DNA from: Microvirga sp. 3-52
GTDB lineage: Bacteria; Pseudomonadota; Alphaproteobacteria; Rhizobiales; Beijerinckiaceae
Direction: 5' to 3'
Assembly: GCF_018383585.1 (NCBI RefSeq)
Contig: NZ_JAHAMK010000008.1
Location: 79,973 to 143,972 of the forward strand
DNA: 64,000 bases
Shown: one piece after another, positions 8,345 to 17,851 of the stretch
Layout: each line of letters begins with the position of its first letter
How positions within the stretch are numbered: position 1 is the stretch's first letter
Notes under the pieces: generated by a model
Told to the model about the DNA's origin: nothing
What the model saw: the letters and a program-made list of their open reading frames with translations, nothing else
Databases searched by the model: none
Made by a program: the position numbers and the translations under genes

Positions 8345-10195
8345 GTGACCTCTCAGAACGCTTCTCCCTTGTACCATCCGTCCTCTGCCGGCGCCGCGCA
8401 GGCCGAACTCGGGCCGCTGCCGGAATGGAACCTGTCCCATCTCTATCCCGGCATGGACAGTGAGGAATTCAAGCGGGATCTCGCGAAGGCCGAAACCGAG
8501 TGCAAGGCGTTCGCGGAAGCCTTCCGCGGCAAGCTCGATGAGATGGCCAGGGGCGAGAAGGCGTCCGAGCGACTGGACGAGGTGGTGAAGCGATACGAGG
8601 CGCTCGAAGACCTTCTCGGCCGCCTCATGTCCTATGCGGGCCTCGTCTATTCCGGCGACACCACCGACCCGGTCCGCGCGAAGTTCTATGGCGACACCCA
8701 GGAGCGCCTGACCGCGGCCTCGACCGAACTGCTCTTCTTCGGGCTCGAACTCAACCGGATCGATGATGCCGTGCTCGACAAGGCCATGAGCGAGGGGCCG
8801 CTCGCTCATTACAGGCCCTGGATCGAGGATCTGCGCAAGGACAAGCCCTATCAGCTCGAGGATAAGATCGAGCAGCTTTTCCACGAAAAGTCGGTCACCG
8901 GACGCTCTGCCTGGAACCGCCTTTTCGACGAGACCATCGCGTCCCTGCGCTTTACGGTGCGCGGCGAGGATCTGCCCATCGAACCGACCCTGAACAAGCT
9001 GCAGGACCCGGACGAGAGCGTGCGCAAGGACGCCTCCGACGCCCTGGCAAAGACCTTCAAGGCCAATCTTCGTACCTTCACCCTCATCACGAACACGCTC
9101 GCCAAGGACAAGGAAATCTCCGACCGCTGGCGCGGCTTCAAGGACGTGGCCGATTCCCGCCATCTGGCGAACCGGGTCGAGCGCGAGGTCGTCGAGGCGA
9201 TGGTCTCCGCCGTGCGCGAGGCCTATCCACGCCTGTCGCATCGCTATTACGCCCTGAAAGCCAAGTGGTTCAGCAAGGACAAGCTCGACCATTGGGACCG
9301 CAACGCACCCCTGCCGAAGGTCGAGCAGCGCACCATCTCCTGGAGCGAGGCGAAGGACACGGTTCTCTCGGCCTATTCAGCCTTCTCGCCGCGCATGGCC
9401 GACATCGCGCAGCGCTTCTTCGACGAGAACTGGATCGATGCGCCGACCCGCCCCGGCAAGGCGCCGGGGGCCTTCGCCCACCCGACGGTGCCCTCGGCCC
9501 ACCCCTATGTGCTCCTGAACTACCAGGGCAAGCCGCGGGACGTGATGACGCTGGCTCACGAGTTGGGACATGGCGTGCATCAGGTCATGGCCGGACCCAA
9601 CGGGGCTCTCATGGCGCCCACGCCCCTGACGCTGGCCGAGACGGCATCCGTCTTCGGCGAGATGCTCACGTTCCGCCGCCTCCTCGACCAGACCACCGAT
9701 CCGGTGCAGCGCAAGGCGATGCTGGCGGCGAAAGTCGAGGATATGATCAACACGGTGGTTCGCCAGATCGCGTTCTATTCCTTCGAGCGCAAGGTGCATC
9801 TGGAGCGCCGCAACGGCGAACTCACGGCAGACAAATTGTGCGAACTCTGGATGTCGGTTCAGGACGAGAGCCTCGGACCGGCGATCCGCCTGGGTCCCGG
9901 CTACGAGAGCTTCTGGACCTACGTCCCGCACTTCATCCACTCGCCGTTCTATGTCTACGCCTATGCCTTCGGCGATTGCCTCGTGAACTCGCTCTACGGC
10001 GTCTATGAACGTTCCAACGAAGGCTTCGTAGACCGCTATTTCGCACTCCTCTCGGCGGGTGGCACCAAGCATTACTCGGAGCTCCTCGCCCCCTTCGGCC
10101 TCGATGCCGGGGATCCGTCCTTCTGGCAGATCGGCCTGTCGATGATAGAACGGCTGATCGGCGAGCTCGAGGCGATGGAGACGGAAACGGCGTGA
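8345..10195 (+). CDS. M3 family oligoendopeptidase F
   Basis: A 616-residue zinc metallopeptidase. The active-site motif LAHELGHGVHQ (HExxH) lies near residue 402, and the third ligand follows in PLTLAETASVFGEM. N-terminal EWNLSHLYPGMDS and the central helical region match the PepF/M3B group, which cleaves cytoplasmic peptides of about 7-17 residues. The frame is open back to 8144, but those residues lack homology-like character. The GTG at 8345 (reading VTSQNAS) gives the usual length, so it is chosen, although no strong ribosome site is visible. A hairpin at 10201-10238 follows the stop. Confidence 0.92.
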   Translation: MTSQNASPLYHPSSAGAAQAELGPLPEWNLSHLYPGMDSEEFKRDLAKAETECKAFAEAFRGKLDEMARGEKASERLDEVVKRYEALEDLLGRLMSYAGLVYSGDTTDPVRAKFYGDTQERLTAASTELLFFGLELNRIDDAVLDKAMSEGPLAHYRPWIEDLRKDKPYQLEDKIEQLFHEKSVTGRSAWNRLFDETIASLRFTVRGEDLPIEPTLNKLQDPDESVRKDASDALAKTFKANLRTFTLITNTLAKDKEISDRWRGFKDVADSRHLANRVEREVVEAMVSAVREAYPRLSHRYYALKAKWFSKDKLDHWDRNAPLPKVEQRTISWSEAKDTVLSAYSAFSPRMADIAQRFFDENWIDAPTRPGKAPGAFAHPTVPSAHPYVLLNYQGKPRDVMTLAHELGHGVHQVMAGPNGALMAPTPLTLAETASVFGEMLTFRRLLDQTTDPVQRKAMLAAKVEDMINTVVRQIAFYSFERKVHLERRNGELTADKLCELWMSVQDESLGPAIRLGPGYESFWTYVPHFIHSPFYVYAYAFGDCLVNSLYGVYERSNEGFVDRYFALLSAGGTKHYSELLAPFGLDAGDPSFWQIGLSMIERLIGELEAMETETA

Positions 10196-10200
10196 TTGCT

Positions 10201-10238
10201 CTGCCCTGGGCGGCGGAATGACTTGTCGCTCAGGGCAG
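10201..10238 (+). terminator. Hairpin after pepF
   Basis: CTGCCCTG at 10201-10208 pairs with CAGGGCAG at 10231-10238, extended inward by a G-T and three GC pairs. It starts 5 bases after the pepF stop. No good T-run follows, so terminator strength is uncertain. Confidence 0.5.
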
Positions 10239-10302
10239 CCTAATCTTGTAAATCAAAGAGTTACAGAACGATCGCTATGGGGGCAGGACCGGGAGGTCGA
10301 CC

Positions 10303-12249
10303 ATGGCAGTTCGTATCGGAAGTCAGGCTGCAGACCGGCTGAGCGGCACCGGTGCGGCGGATGTGATCTACGGCTACGATCCCAACGCCAGAACCCCGCC
10401 CACCATGGCGGCCAGCATGATCGTGTCCGGCCTGGAAAATCCCCTGTACCTGACGTCGGCGCCGGGCGATCCAAGGCACCTCTTCATCCTCGAGAAACGC
10501 GGGCTGGTGAAGGTCTATGACACCGCGACGAACCAGACCCTCGGCACCTCTTTTCTCAACGTGTCCACCCAAGTCGCGACCGATGGGGAGCAGGGCCTTC
10601 TCGGCCTTGCCTTCGCGCCCGATTTTGCCACGAGCCGGACGTTTTACGTTTATCTCAGCACGACGGCCGGCGATGTGGAGATCCGCGAATACAGGACGCT
10701 GGCGTCCAACCCCCTCGTTGCCGACGCCGGCAGCATGCGTCTGATCGACCGGATCGACTACCCGTCGTCCACCAACCATCGCGGCGGGTGGATCGGCTTC
10801 GGCCCTGACGGCTATCTCTATGTGGCGACCGGCGACGGCGCCGACGGAGCCAATTCGCAAAACCTCGGCAATCAACTGGGCAAGATCCTGCGGCTCGACG
10901 TGATGTCCGATGCCTTCCCGACGGATGCTGCCAGGAACTACGCCTTGCCCACCGACAATCCGGCTTCCATCGATGGGCTCGCGGGCAGTGCGGTGGGAAC
11001 GGGAATCTATGCGGCCGGACTGCGCAACCCCTGGCGCGTGAGCTTCGACCGCCTGACCGGCGAGATGTATATCGGCGACGTCGGCCAGAGCACCTACGAA
11101 GAGATCAATCTCGGAAGGGCCGGAGCCAATTACGGCTGGAGCGTCACCGAGGGGCCGTTCAATCCCGGATCGTTCCCGAATTATGCGAACCCGATCCATT
11201 TTTATGATCGCAGTCTCGGTCAGGCGGTCACTGGAGGCTATGTCTATCGCGGCCCCGAGCAGGATTTTCAGGGAACGTATTTCTTCTCCGATTTCGCCAG
11301 CAGCGGGATCTGGTCCCTGCAACGGGCCTCCGGTTCGTGGTCGTTCCAGGATCGGACGGGACAGGTCGCAGTGGGAGGCGGCCCAATCGGTTCCGTTTCA
11401 TCCATGGGGGAGGACGGATCCGGCAACCTCTACATCGTCGATTACGGCGGCAAGATCTTCCGTCTCGACCTGAGATCCGGGAGCGGTTCCGATCCCGGGG
11501 CCGACGCTGCGGATGTTCTCAGGGGCGGCGGCGGTCATGACCGGATCTATGGCGGCGGCGGGAACGACTCGCTCTATGGCGGCAGCGGCAATGATTATCT
11601 CCGAGGCGGACCGGGCGCCGATCTCCTGTCGGGCAGCAGCGGATTCGATTACGCCGATTACCGCGATTCTCCAGGGCGCGTGGCCATCGACCTCCTGAAA
11701 AGGACACAGGCTGGCAGCGATGCCTCCGGCGACCGTCTTTCCAGTATCCAGGGCGTATGGGGCAGTGCGTTCAACGATGTTCTGAAAGGCTCCACGGGTG
11801 ACAACGTGCTTCGCGGCGGAGCCGGCAGCGACCGCCTCTCCGGCCATGCGGGCGATGACAGGCTCTACGGCGATGCCGGTCGGGATACCATCTTCGGAAG
11901 CTCCGGGAAGGACTGGCTGTCCGGAGGATCGGAGGCCGACGTGTTCCGCTGGCAATCCATCGGCGCTGTCGATCCCGCCTTGAGCCGCGCGGACATCGTG
12001 CGCGATTTCAGTCGCGGCGCCCGGGATCATCTGGATCTGGCGGGGATCGACGCCAACGCTCTGCGCGGCGGAAACCAGGCCTTCGCTTTCATCGGCAAAG
12101 GGGAGTTCACGACGGCAGGACAGGTCCGGTATGAGGTCGCGGGCTCCGAGGCGCGGGTCTTCCTGAATACGGATGCCGACCAGGATGCGGAAGGCATCAT
12201 TCGTCTTGCCGGTATCCGCAGCCTGAAATCCGGCGATTTCGTGCTGTAA
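10303..12249 (+). CDS. PQQ-type sugar dehydrogenase fused to RTX calcium-binding repeats
   Basis: A 648-residue protein. Residues ~45-390 form a six-bladed soluble glucose/sorbosone dehydrogenase propeller: GLENPLYLTSAPGDPRHLFI, EQGLLGLAFAPDF, NHRGGWIGFGPDGYLYVATG and GLRNPWRVSFDRLTGEMYIG are all typical. From about residue 400 come nonapeptide RTX repeats (GGGGHDRIYGGGGNDSLYGG and later GGAGSDRLSGHAGDDRLYGD), then a serralysin-type C-terminal domain (DIVRDFSRGARDHLDLAGID). There is no N-terminal signal peptide, as expected for type I secretion by a C-terminal signal. The first 25 residues also look like a stray RTX unit (DRLSGTGAADVIYG). No type I secretion genes are nearby. GGGAGGT precedes the ATG by 7 bases. 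Confidence 0.88.
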   Translation: MAVRIGSQAADRLSGTGAADVIYGYDPNARTPPTMAASMIVSGLENPLYLTSAPGDPRHLFILEKRGLVKVYDTATNQTLGTSFLNVSTQVATDGEQGLLGLAFAPDFATSRTFYVYLSTTAGDVEIREYRTLASNPLVADAGSMRLIDRIDYPSSTNHRGGWIGFGPDGYLYVATGDGADGANSQNLGNQLGKILRLDVMSDAFPTDAARNYALPTDNPASIDGLAGSAVGTGIYAAGLRNPWRVSFDRLTGEMYIGDVGQSTYEEINLGRAGANYGWSVTEGPFNPGSFPNYANPIHFYDRSLGQAVTGGYVYRGPEQDFQGTYFFSDFASSGIWSLQRASGSWSFQDRTGQVAVGGGPIGSVSSMGEDGSGNLYIVDYGGKIFRLDLRSGSGSDPGADAADVLRGGGGHDRIYGGGGNDSLYGGSGNDYLRGGPGADLLSGSSGFDYADYRDSPGRVAIDLLKRTQAGSDASGDRLSSIQGVWGSAFNDVLKGSTGDNVLRGGAGSDRLSGHAGDDRLYGDAGRDTIFGSSGKDWLSGGSEADVFRWQSIGAVDPALSRADIVRDFSRGARDHLDLAGIDANALRGGNQAFAFIGKGEFTTAGQVRYEVAGSEARVFLNTDADQDAEGIIRLAGIRSLKSGDFVL

Positions 12250-12385
12250 TCCAGCCGTTATGGAAAGGGCGATCAGGTCGCCGGCCCAGGCTTGGGCCCA
12301 GGCCATGAGAGCGGCTCCCGCGAGTGGAACAAGGCCGGCGACATGAGACTGTCAGCGGGCGCCGCGGGGATCATTGGGTGAGGTC

Positions 12386-12835
12386 ATGGCACACGAAAGC
12401 ATCACGGACGAGGAGCTTGCCGAACTCATCCAGCGCACAGAGGAAGCCACGTCGGCGTTTATGCGCGGGGACATGCATCGTTACCTCGCATTGACGCCCC
12501 ACGCTCGCGGCTTCGTGCTGATGAATCCTTTCGGCGGAGAGCCCACCCGCTATGACGACCGGAGCGAGAGCCTGCTCAAGGTCGCCGGCTACTTCAAGGC
12601 CGGCGAGGCACGGTTGGAAGTGGCCGAAACCTATGCATCGGGCGATCTCGTGGTTCTTGTGATGGTCGAGCGCCAGCATGGCGAGGTCGGCGGTCGGCCG
12701 GACCAAGAGTGGCCGCTGCGCGTCACCCAGGTCTACCGCCGTGAAGAAAATCAATGGAAGCTGGTGCATCGGCATGCCGATCCGCTCTCCCGCCCTATCA
12801 GCCTGGAGCAGGCGGCGGCCCTCGCCCGCGGCTGA
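12386..12835 (+). CDS. NTF2-like (SnoaL/DUF4440-type) protein
   Basis: A 149-residue soluble protein with the length and pattern of a cone-shaped NTF2-like domain: a helical N-terminus (ITDEELAELIQRTEEATSAF), then alternating strands ending in WPLRVTQVYRREENQWKLVH. This last segment is the usual closing strand of YybH/SnoaL-like proteins. Members are small enzymes or binding proteins and the function here is unknown. An upstream in-frame TTG at 12374 exists, but the ATG at 12386 is the more likely start. Confidence 0.75.
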   Translation: MAHESITDEELAELIQRTEEATSAFMRGDMHRYLALTPHARGFVLMNPFGGEPTRYDDRSESLLKVAGYFKAGEARLEVAETYASGDLVVLVMVERQHGEVGGRPDQEWPLRVTQVYRREENQWKLVHRHADPLSRPISLEQAAALARG

Positions 12836-12982
12836 CCGAGGGTGCCCCCGTGATGGCGCATCCCCGCAGCCATTCGGGACGTGCATGGGCGCGATCTTGG
12901 TCGAATCGGCCCACATGGCCTAGCGGTTGGCACAGCAGACCATATCTTAAGCTCTCCGGTTCAGAGCAAGAGATCCCACATC

Positions 12983-14350
12983 ATGGCCGATTCCGACCGC
13001 GAAGCGAACCGCTTCTCCGCGCGTGCCGCCCGTTATGCCCGCGTGGGCGCCAATATGGGCGGGGTCGCGGCCCGCATGGCCGGTTCGCGGCTGTTCGGGG
13101 GCGATGCCCGGGACGCTTCCAATGCGGCGGTGCTGGCACAGGCGCTCGGCGGGCTCAAGGGACCTATCATGAAGGTGGCGCAGCTTCTGGCCACCATCCC
13201 GGATCTCATCCCGCCGGAATATGCCGCCGAGCTGCAGAAGCTCCAGAGCGAGGCCCCTCCCATGGGGGCCGCGTTCGTGAAGCGTCGCATGCAGGCGGAG
13301 CTGGGGCCCCAATGGCAGGGCCGCTTCGGCTCCTTCGATCTCAACCCGGCGGCCGCCGCGTCCCTCGGCCAGGTCCATCGGGCGACCACGAAGGACGGCG
13401 AGAGGATCGCCTGCAAGCTGCAATATCCCGACATGCAATCCGCCGTGGAGGCGGATCTGAGCCAGCTCGAACTCGTCTTCGCCCTCCACCGCCGCATGGA
13501 TCCCGCCATCGATACCCGCGAGATCGCCAAGGAGATCGGCGAGCGTGTGCGCGAGGAGCTCGATTACGAGCGTGAGGCCAAGCACGCAGGGCTCTATGCC
13601 CAGACTCTCGCGGACGTGGAGGAGGTCCGGGTCCCGCGGGTTCACCCTGAGCTCTCCACCCGGCGGCTTCTGTCGCTCGAATGGCTGGAGGGGGAGAAGA
13701 TCCTGCAATTCACGGAAGCCCCGGTCGAGATCCGCAATCGGCTGGCGGTCGCCATGTTCAAGGCCTGGTGGCACCCCTTCAGTCATGCCGCCGTCATCCA
13801 TGGCGATCCGCACCTCGGCAACTACACGGTGTTCTCAGAGGACGGCGAGGCGAGGGGCATCAACCTCCTCGATTACGGCTGCATCCGCATCTTCCACCCG
13901 CGCTTCGTCGGCGGCGTGGTCGATCTTTATCGCGGCCTCCAGACCGACGACCGGGCCCGGGTCGTCCATGCCTACGAAACCTGGGGCTTCAAGAATCTCT
14001 CGAACGAGCTGATCGACATCCTCAACATCTGGGCCCGCTTCATCTATGCCCCGCTCCTCGACGACCGGGTCCGGACCGTGGCCGACGGGGTGAAGCCCGG
14101 CGAGTACGGCCGCCGCCAGGCCTTCGAAGTCCACAAGGCCTTGAAGGAGAAGGGGCCCGTCACCGTCCCGCGCGAATTCGTGTTCATGGACCGGGCGGCC
14201 GTGGGCCTGGGCGCGGTCTTCCTGCACCTGAAGGCAGAACTGAACTACCACCAGCTGTTCGAAAACGAGATCGAGCGCTTCTCTCTGGAGAACCTGGAGC
14301 AGAAACAGAAAGAAGTCTTGGCTGCTTCCGGTTTACCAAATCCTGTGTAA
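12983..14350 (+). CDS. ABC1/AarF (UbiB-family) atypical kinase
   Basis: A 455-residue protein of the ABC1 atypical kinase family. MKVAQLLATIPDLIPPEYAA is the family KxGQ-type region in front of the nucleotide site, AAAASLGQVHRA is the alanine-rich loop replacing the glycine loop, CKLQYPDM supplies the conserved Lys, and VIHGDPHLGNY with NLLDYGC supplies the catalytic and metal-binding residues. The family supports ubiquinone biosynthesis or lipid metabolism as ATPases. No C-terminal membrane helices like those of UbiB are seen, so this resembles the ADCK/COQ8-like soluble group. The frame is open from 12881, but the ATG at 12983 fits the family length. Confidence 0.9.
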   Translation: MADSDREANRFSARAARYARVGANMGGVAARMAGSRLFGGDARDASNAAVLAQALGGLKGPIMKVAQLLATIPDLIPPEYAAELQKLQSEAPPMGAAFVKRRMQAELGPQWQGRFGSFDLNPAAAASLGQVHRATTKDGERIACKLQYPDMQSAVEADLSQLELVFALHRRMDPAIDTREIAKEIGERVREELDYEREAKHAGLYAQTLADVEEVRVPRVHPELSTRRLLSLEWLEGEKILQFTEAPVEIRNRLAVAMFKAWWHPFSHAAVIHGDPHLGNYTVFSEDGEARGINLLDYGCIRIFHPRFVGGVVDLYRGLQTDDRARVVHAYETWGFKNLSNELIDILNIWARFIYAPLLDDRVRTVADGVKPGEYGRRQAFEVHKALKEKGPVTVPREFVFMDRAAVGLGAVFLHLKAELNYHQLFENEIERFSLENLEQKQKEVLAASGLPNPV

Positions 14351-14388
14351 TGAGGTTGCATTTTCCGCCGTTCGGCCTTAGGGCATGA

Positions 14389-14524
14389 CGATGCGTTAGC
14401 GCACCGTGCGGAAATGCGGATCCGGTTTTCGCTGACGCGGCCCTCCGGATCCGCTTCAAACGATGCGCTCAGAAAATGAGAAGCATCGGACCCGAAAGTG
14501 CCTTCCACTTTTGGGTCCGATGCT
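14389..14524 (+). repeat. Mosaic palindromic repeat (family B), copy 1
   Basis: A composite element. The left part carries GATCCGGTTTTCGC and an internal CGGATCC palindrome flanked by ACGATGCG. The right part is a 19-bp hairpin, 14482-14500 against 14506-14524, with one G-T pair (AGCATCGGACCCGAAAGTG). Relatives lie at 24363, 30322, 45358 and 60903. The hairpin ends 13 bases before the glycosyltransferase start. Confidence 0.85.
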
Positions 14525-14537
14525 CGAGGGGCAGCCG

Positions 14538-15755
14538 ATGAAGATCGCTTTCGTTCACCAGAACTTTCCCGGCCAATTCCTCCGACTGGCCAGGACCTTC
14601 GTCGCCGAGGGGCATGAGGTCGTGGGCCTCGGGATGGTCAAGCAATGCGCCATCCCGGGCGTGAAGTACTTTTCCTATGATGCGGTCCCCGGTCCGGAGG
14701 ATGCGCCCTATCAGAACCGCTATTCCCCGGTCATGCCGCGCCTGCGACGCGCCTATGGCGTTGCCTACAAGGCGCGGGCCCTCGCCCAACAAGGTTTCGA
14801 GCCTGATGTGGTGGTCGTGAACACCGGCTGGGGCGAGAACCTGTTTCTGAAGGATATCTGGCCCAAGGCTCGCCACGTGGCCTATTTCGAGTATTACTAT
14901 CACGCGAAGGGCCAGGACCTCGATTTCGACCCCGAGTTCCCGGTCACAAACGAGGAAGTGATCTGGCGTCTGCGCCTGAAGAACTCGATGCAGCTCGGCG
15001 CTCTCGACGCCGCCGACGCGGCTGTGGCGCCGACCCGCTACCAGCGGGACACCTTCCCGACCTATCTGCGCGATCGCCTCGCGATCATCCATGACGGCAT
15101 CGACACCCATAAGCTCCTCCCCGACCCGCATGTCAGGCTCCAGCTCGGCGAGGGCGGGCCGCAGCTCACCCGGGAGAAGCCCGTCGTCACCTATGTGACC
15201 CGCAATATCGAGCCGATGCGCGGTGCTCACATCGTCTTCAAGAGCCTGCCCTACATGCTCGATATCGATCCCGAACTCCGGGTGGTGATCATCGGCGGCA
15301 AGGGCGCGAGCTATTCCGGCTCCGCGCCCGATGGCCAGTCCTGGTTCGACGTCTTCAAGTCCCGGATCGAGCGCCCGGTCGACTGGTCCCGAGTTCATTT
15401 CGTCGGAAACCTGCCTTACGACCAGTTCGTGAAGGTCCTGCAGGTCTCCTCGGCCCATGTCTACATGACCTATCCCTTCGTGCTGTCCTGGTCGTCCATC
15501 GAGGCCATGGCGCTCGAATGCCGGATCGTGGCCTCTGATACGGAGCCGGTGCGCGAGGTCATTCAGGACGGGGTGAACGGACGCCTCTTTCCCTTCTTCG
15601 ACGAGAAGGCGCTTGCCGAGCGGGTGCGCGAGACCCTTACGGAGAAGGAGAGATCAGCCGCCATGGCTGCAGAGGCCCGCCGGATCGCGGTTGCAAAATA
15701 TGATTACGAGACCGTCTGCCTGCCTCAGTGGCGCGAGTTTCTCGGGATCAAATGA
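14538..15755 (+). CDS. Glycosyltransferase, GT4-like
   Basis: A 405-residue cytoplasmic GT-B glycosyltransferase. MKIAFVHQNFPGQFLRLART is the characteristic opening of the Glyco_trans_4_3 group, followed by APTRYQRDTFPTYLRD and the C-terminal nucleotide-sugar domain with VTYVTRNIEPMRGAHIVF and a typical EAMALECRIVASDTEPVREV stretch holding the Glu of the EX7E motif. It probably adds a sugar to an exported polysaccharide or glycolipid; donor and acceptor are unknown. The ATG at 14538 is preferred over an upstream ATG at 14463 that lies inside the repeat; GAGGGG lies 6 bases ahead. Confidence 0.88.
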   Translation: MKIAFVHQNFPGQFLRLARTFVAEGHEVVGLGMVKQCAIPGVKYFSYDAVPGPEDAPYQNRYSPVMPRLRRAYGVAYKARALAQQGFEPDVVVVNTGWGENLFLKDIWPKARHVAYFEYYYHAKGQDLDFDPEFPVTNEEVIWRLRLKNSMQLGALDAADAAVAPTRYQRDTFPTYLRDRLAIIHDGIDTHKLLPDPHVRLQLGEGGPQLTREKPVVTYVTRNIEPMRGAHIVFKSLPYMLDIDPELRVVIIGGKGASYSGSAPDGQSWFDVFKSRIERPVDWSRVHFVGNLPYDQFVKVLQVSSAHVYMTYPFVLSWSSIEAMALECRIVASDTEPVREVIQDGVNGRLFPFFDEKALAERVRETLTEKERSAAMAAEARRIAVAKYDYETVCLPQWREFLGIK

Positions 15756-15819
15756 CCGGAAAAAGCATTCATAAAGTTTTCATTTGGAGCCATTCGAAAG
15801 ATTGCAGCTCTTCATCGGT

Positions 15820-15832
15820 TGCGTTAAACGCA
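15820..15832. promoter_or_regulatory. Short palindrome, possible operator
   Basis: TGCGTT-A-AACGCA is a perfect 6+1+6 inverted repeat 36 bases before the cytochrome oxidase subunit IV start. A second GTTAAC follows at 15836. No regulator is identified. Confidence 0.3.
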
Positions 15833-15868
15833 GCAGTTAACAAGTGACGCTGAACAGGGCTTAGAAAC

Positions 15869-16162
15869 ATGGCCGATACAAAACATGCGCCGCACGGGGG
15901 CTACAGTCCGGATATGGACAGCCGCGCTCATGAGGCGACCTATCAGGGATTTGTCCAGTTCGCCGAAATCGCGACCGCCGTCATCATCTGCCACGTGCTG
16001 GCGCTGGCCGTTGGCGGTATCAAGCATGCCTGGCTGACGGCGATTTTCGGTGTGATCCTCTCGCTCGTCGCGGGTGGCATCGGCGCGATGGCACCCTCCG
16101 TCGGGGTGCGGGCTCCGGCGGCCGTCGGCGTCCTCCTCCTGCTGGCGCTCGTTTTCTACTGA
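15869..16162 (+). CDS. aa3-type cytochrome c oxidase subunit IV
   Basis: A 97-residue membrane protein. The N-terminal polar part MDSRAHEATYQGFVQFAEIA is the signature of the bacterial aa3-type oxidase subunit IV (COX4_pro_2), with its transmembrane helix right after it. Here two more hydrophobic segments follow (LTAIFGVILSLVAGGIGAM and AAVGVLLLLALVF), making it longer than the ~50-residue single-helix form of Paracoccus. The helix packs against oxidase subunit I in the inner membrane and is not catalytic. The gene lies just upstream of the transhydrogenase operon, with no other oxidase gene in view. Confidence 0.82.
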   Translation: MADTKHAPHGGYSPDMDSRAHEATYQGFVQFAEIATAVIICHVLALAVGGIKHAWLTAIFGVILSLVAGGIGAMAPSVGVRAPAAVGVLLLLALVFY

Positions 16163-16240
16163 GCAGAGCGGACGGCCTTAGGACAGAAGTGAGATAAGAG
16201 CTTGATTTCAAGCCGTTGACCAGATCGCAGGGGGGCTAAA

Positions 16241-17377
16241 ATGCGGATCGCCGTTCTCTCCGAAACCGATGGAGCGGAGACACGCGTTTCCGCCACCCCT
16301 GAGACCGTCAAGAAATACAAAGCCCTCGGCGCGGACGTGGTCGTGCAGGCCGGGGCGGGCGTCAAGGCGGGACTTCCCGATGCGGAGTTCGAGGCCGCAG
16401 GCGCTTCCATCGCCAAGACGGCCAAGGAGGCCCTGAAGGACGCCGATATCGTCCTCAAGGTGCGCCGCCCAGCCGAGGGCGAACTGAAGGGCGCCAAGCC
16501 CGGGGCCCTCGTCATCGCCATCATGGACCCTTATGGCCAGGAAGCGGCCCTCAAGGCCCTGGCCGATGCGCAGGTCTCTGCCTTCTCCATGGAGCTGATG
16601 CCCCGCATCACCCGTGCGCAGGTCATGGACGTGCTGTCCTCCCAGGCCAATCTCGCCGGCTACCGCGCCGTCATCGACGCCACCGCCGAATACGGCCGCG
16701 CGCTGCCGATGATGATGACCGCCGCCGGCACCGTGCCGGCCGCCCGCATCTTCATCATGGGCGCGGGCGTCGCCGGCCTCCAGGCCATCGCCACCGCCCG
16801 CCGCCTCGGCGCCGTGGTGACCGCCACCGACGTGCGCCCCGCCGCCAAGGAGCAGGTGGAGAGCCTGGGCGCCAAGTTCGTCGCCGTGGAGGACGAGGAG
16901 TTCAAGCAGGCGGAGACGGCCGGTGGCTACGCCAAGGAGATGTCGGCGGAGTACAGGGCCAAGCAGGCCGAGCTGGTGGCCTCCCACATCGCTAAGCAGG
17001 ACATCGTCATCACCACGGCCCTCATCCCGGGCCGCCCGGCGCCGAAGCTCGTCACCCGCGCCATGGTCGAATCCATGAAGCCGGGCTCGGTCATCGTCGA
17101 TCTGGCGGTGGAACGCGGCGGCAATTGCGAGCTGGCCCAACCCGGCCAGGTGGTGGATCACAACGGCGTGAAGATCGTAGGCCACCTCAACGTGCCCGGA
17201 CGCCTCGCCGCCACGGCGTCCAGCCTCTACGCGAAGAACCTCTACGCCTTCGTCGAGACGCTGGTGGACAAGGAAACCAAGGCTCTGGCGGTGAAATGGG
17301 ACGACGAACTGGTCAAGGCCACTTGCCTGACCCGCGACGGCGCCATCGTCCACACCGCCTTCCAGCCGACCGCTTAA
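16241..17377 (+). CDS. pntAA: NAD(P) transhydrogenase subunit alpha, part 1
   Basis: A 378-residue soluble domain I of proton-translocating transhydrogenase. It binds [22 protein letters not shown] near residue 170 is the Rossmann loop, followed by [20 protein letters not shown]. The opening [20 protein letters not shown] resembles alanine dehydrogenase/PntA proteins. The domain passes hydride to NADP bound on PntB, coupled to proton entry. The protein ends without membrane helices, which are encoded by the next gene, the split arrangement known from Rhodospirillum and other alphaproteobacteria. It starts the three-gene pnt operon and is spaced 20 bases from pntAB. Confidence 0.97.
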   Translation: MRIAVLSETDGAETRVSATPETVKKYKALGADVVVQAGAGVKAGLPDAEFEAAGASIAKTAKEALKDADIVLKVRRPAEGELKGAKPGALVIAIMDPYGQEAALKALADAQVSAFSMELMPRITRAQVMDVLSSQANLAGYRAVIDATAEYGRALPMMMTAAGTVPAARIFIMGAGVAGLQAIATARRLGAVVTATDVRPAAKEQVESLGAKFVAVEDEEFKQAETAGGYAKEMSAEYRAKQAELVASHIAKQDIVITTALIPGRPAPKLVTRAMVESMKPGSVIVDLAVERGGNCELAQPGQVVDHNGVKIVGHLNVPGRLAATASSLYAKNLYAFVETLVDKETKALAVKWDDELVKATCLTRDGAIVHTAFQPTA

Positions 17378-17397
17378 ACCGTCCAGGGGAGGACACC

Positions 17398-17847
17398 ATG
17401 GCAACGCTTACGCCCGAACAGGCCGTCGAGCAGGCCCGAGCGGCGGCAGAGGCTGCCCGCCGCTCGGCCGAGGCGGCCCAGACCATTGCCGACCAGGTGG
17501 CGGATGCGGCAGGAGCCGCCGCCGCCGCCGTCACCCACGGAGCCGTCGACCCGACGGTGTTCCGTCTCGCCATCTTCGTGCTGGCGATCTTCGTCGGCTA
17601 CTACGTGGTCTGGCAGGTGACCCCGGCACTGCATACGCCGCTCATGTCGGTCACCAACGCCATCTCCTCCGTGATCGTGGTCGGCGCGCTGCTGGCGGTG
17701 GGCGTCGACGTGGCTCCCGGTCTTGGCGACGGCCCGATCTGGGCCCGGGCGCTCGGCTTCATCGGCCTCGTCCTGGCCGCCATCAACATCTTCGGCGGCT
17801 TCCTGGTGACCCAGCGCATGCTCGCCATGTACCGCAAGAAGGGATGA
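17398..17847 (+). CDS. pntAB: NAD(P) transhydrogenase subunit alpha, part 2 (membrane)
   Basis: A 149-residue protein. An Ala/Glu-rich charged N-terminus of about 45 residues precedes three to four transmembrane helices ([20 protein letters not shown], then the middle helix and [17 protein letters not shown]), ending [11 protein letters not shown]. This matches PntAB, the first half of membrane domain II, which with PntB forms the proton channel. AGGGGAGG lies 6 bases before the ATG at 17398. The gene ends 4 bases before pntB. Confidence 0.95.
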   Translation: MATLTPEQAVEQARAAAEAARRSAEAAQTIADQVADAAGAAAAAVTHGAVDPTVFRLAIFVLAIFVGYYVVWQVTPALHTPLMSVTNAISSVIVVGALLAVGVDVAPGLGDGPIWARALGFIGLVLAAINIFGGFLVTQRMLAMYRKKG

Positions 17848-17851
17848 GGCG

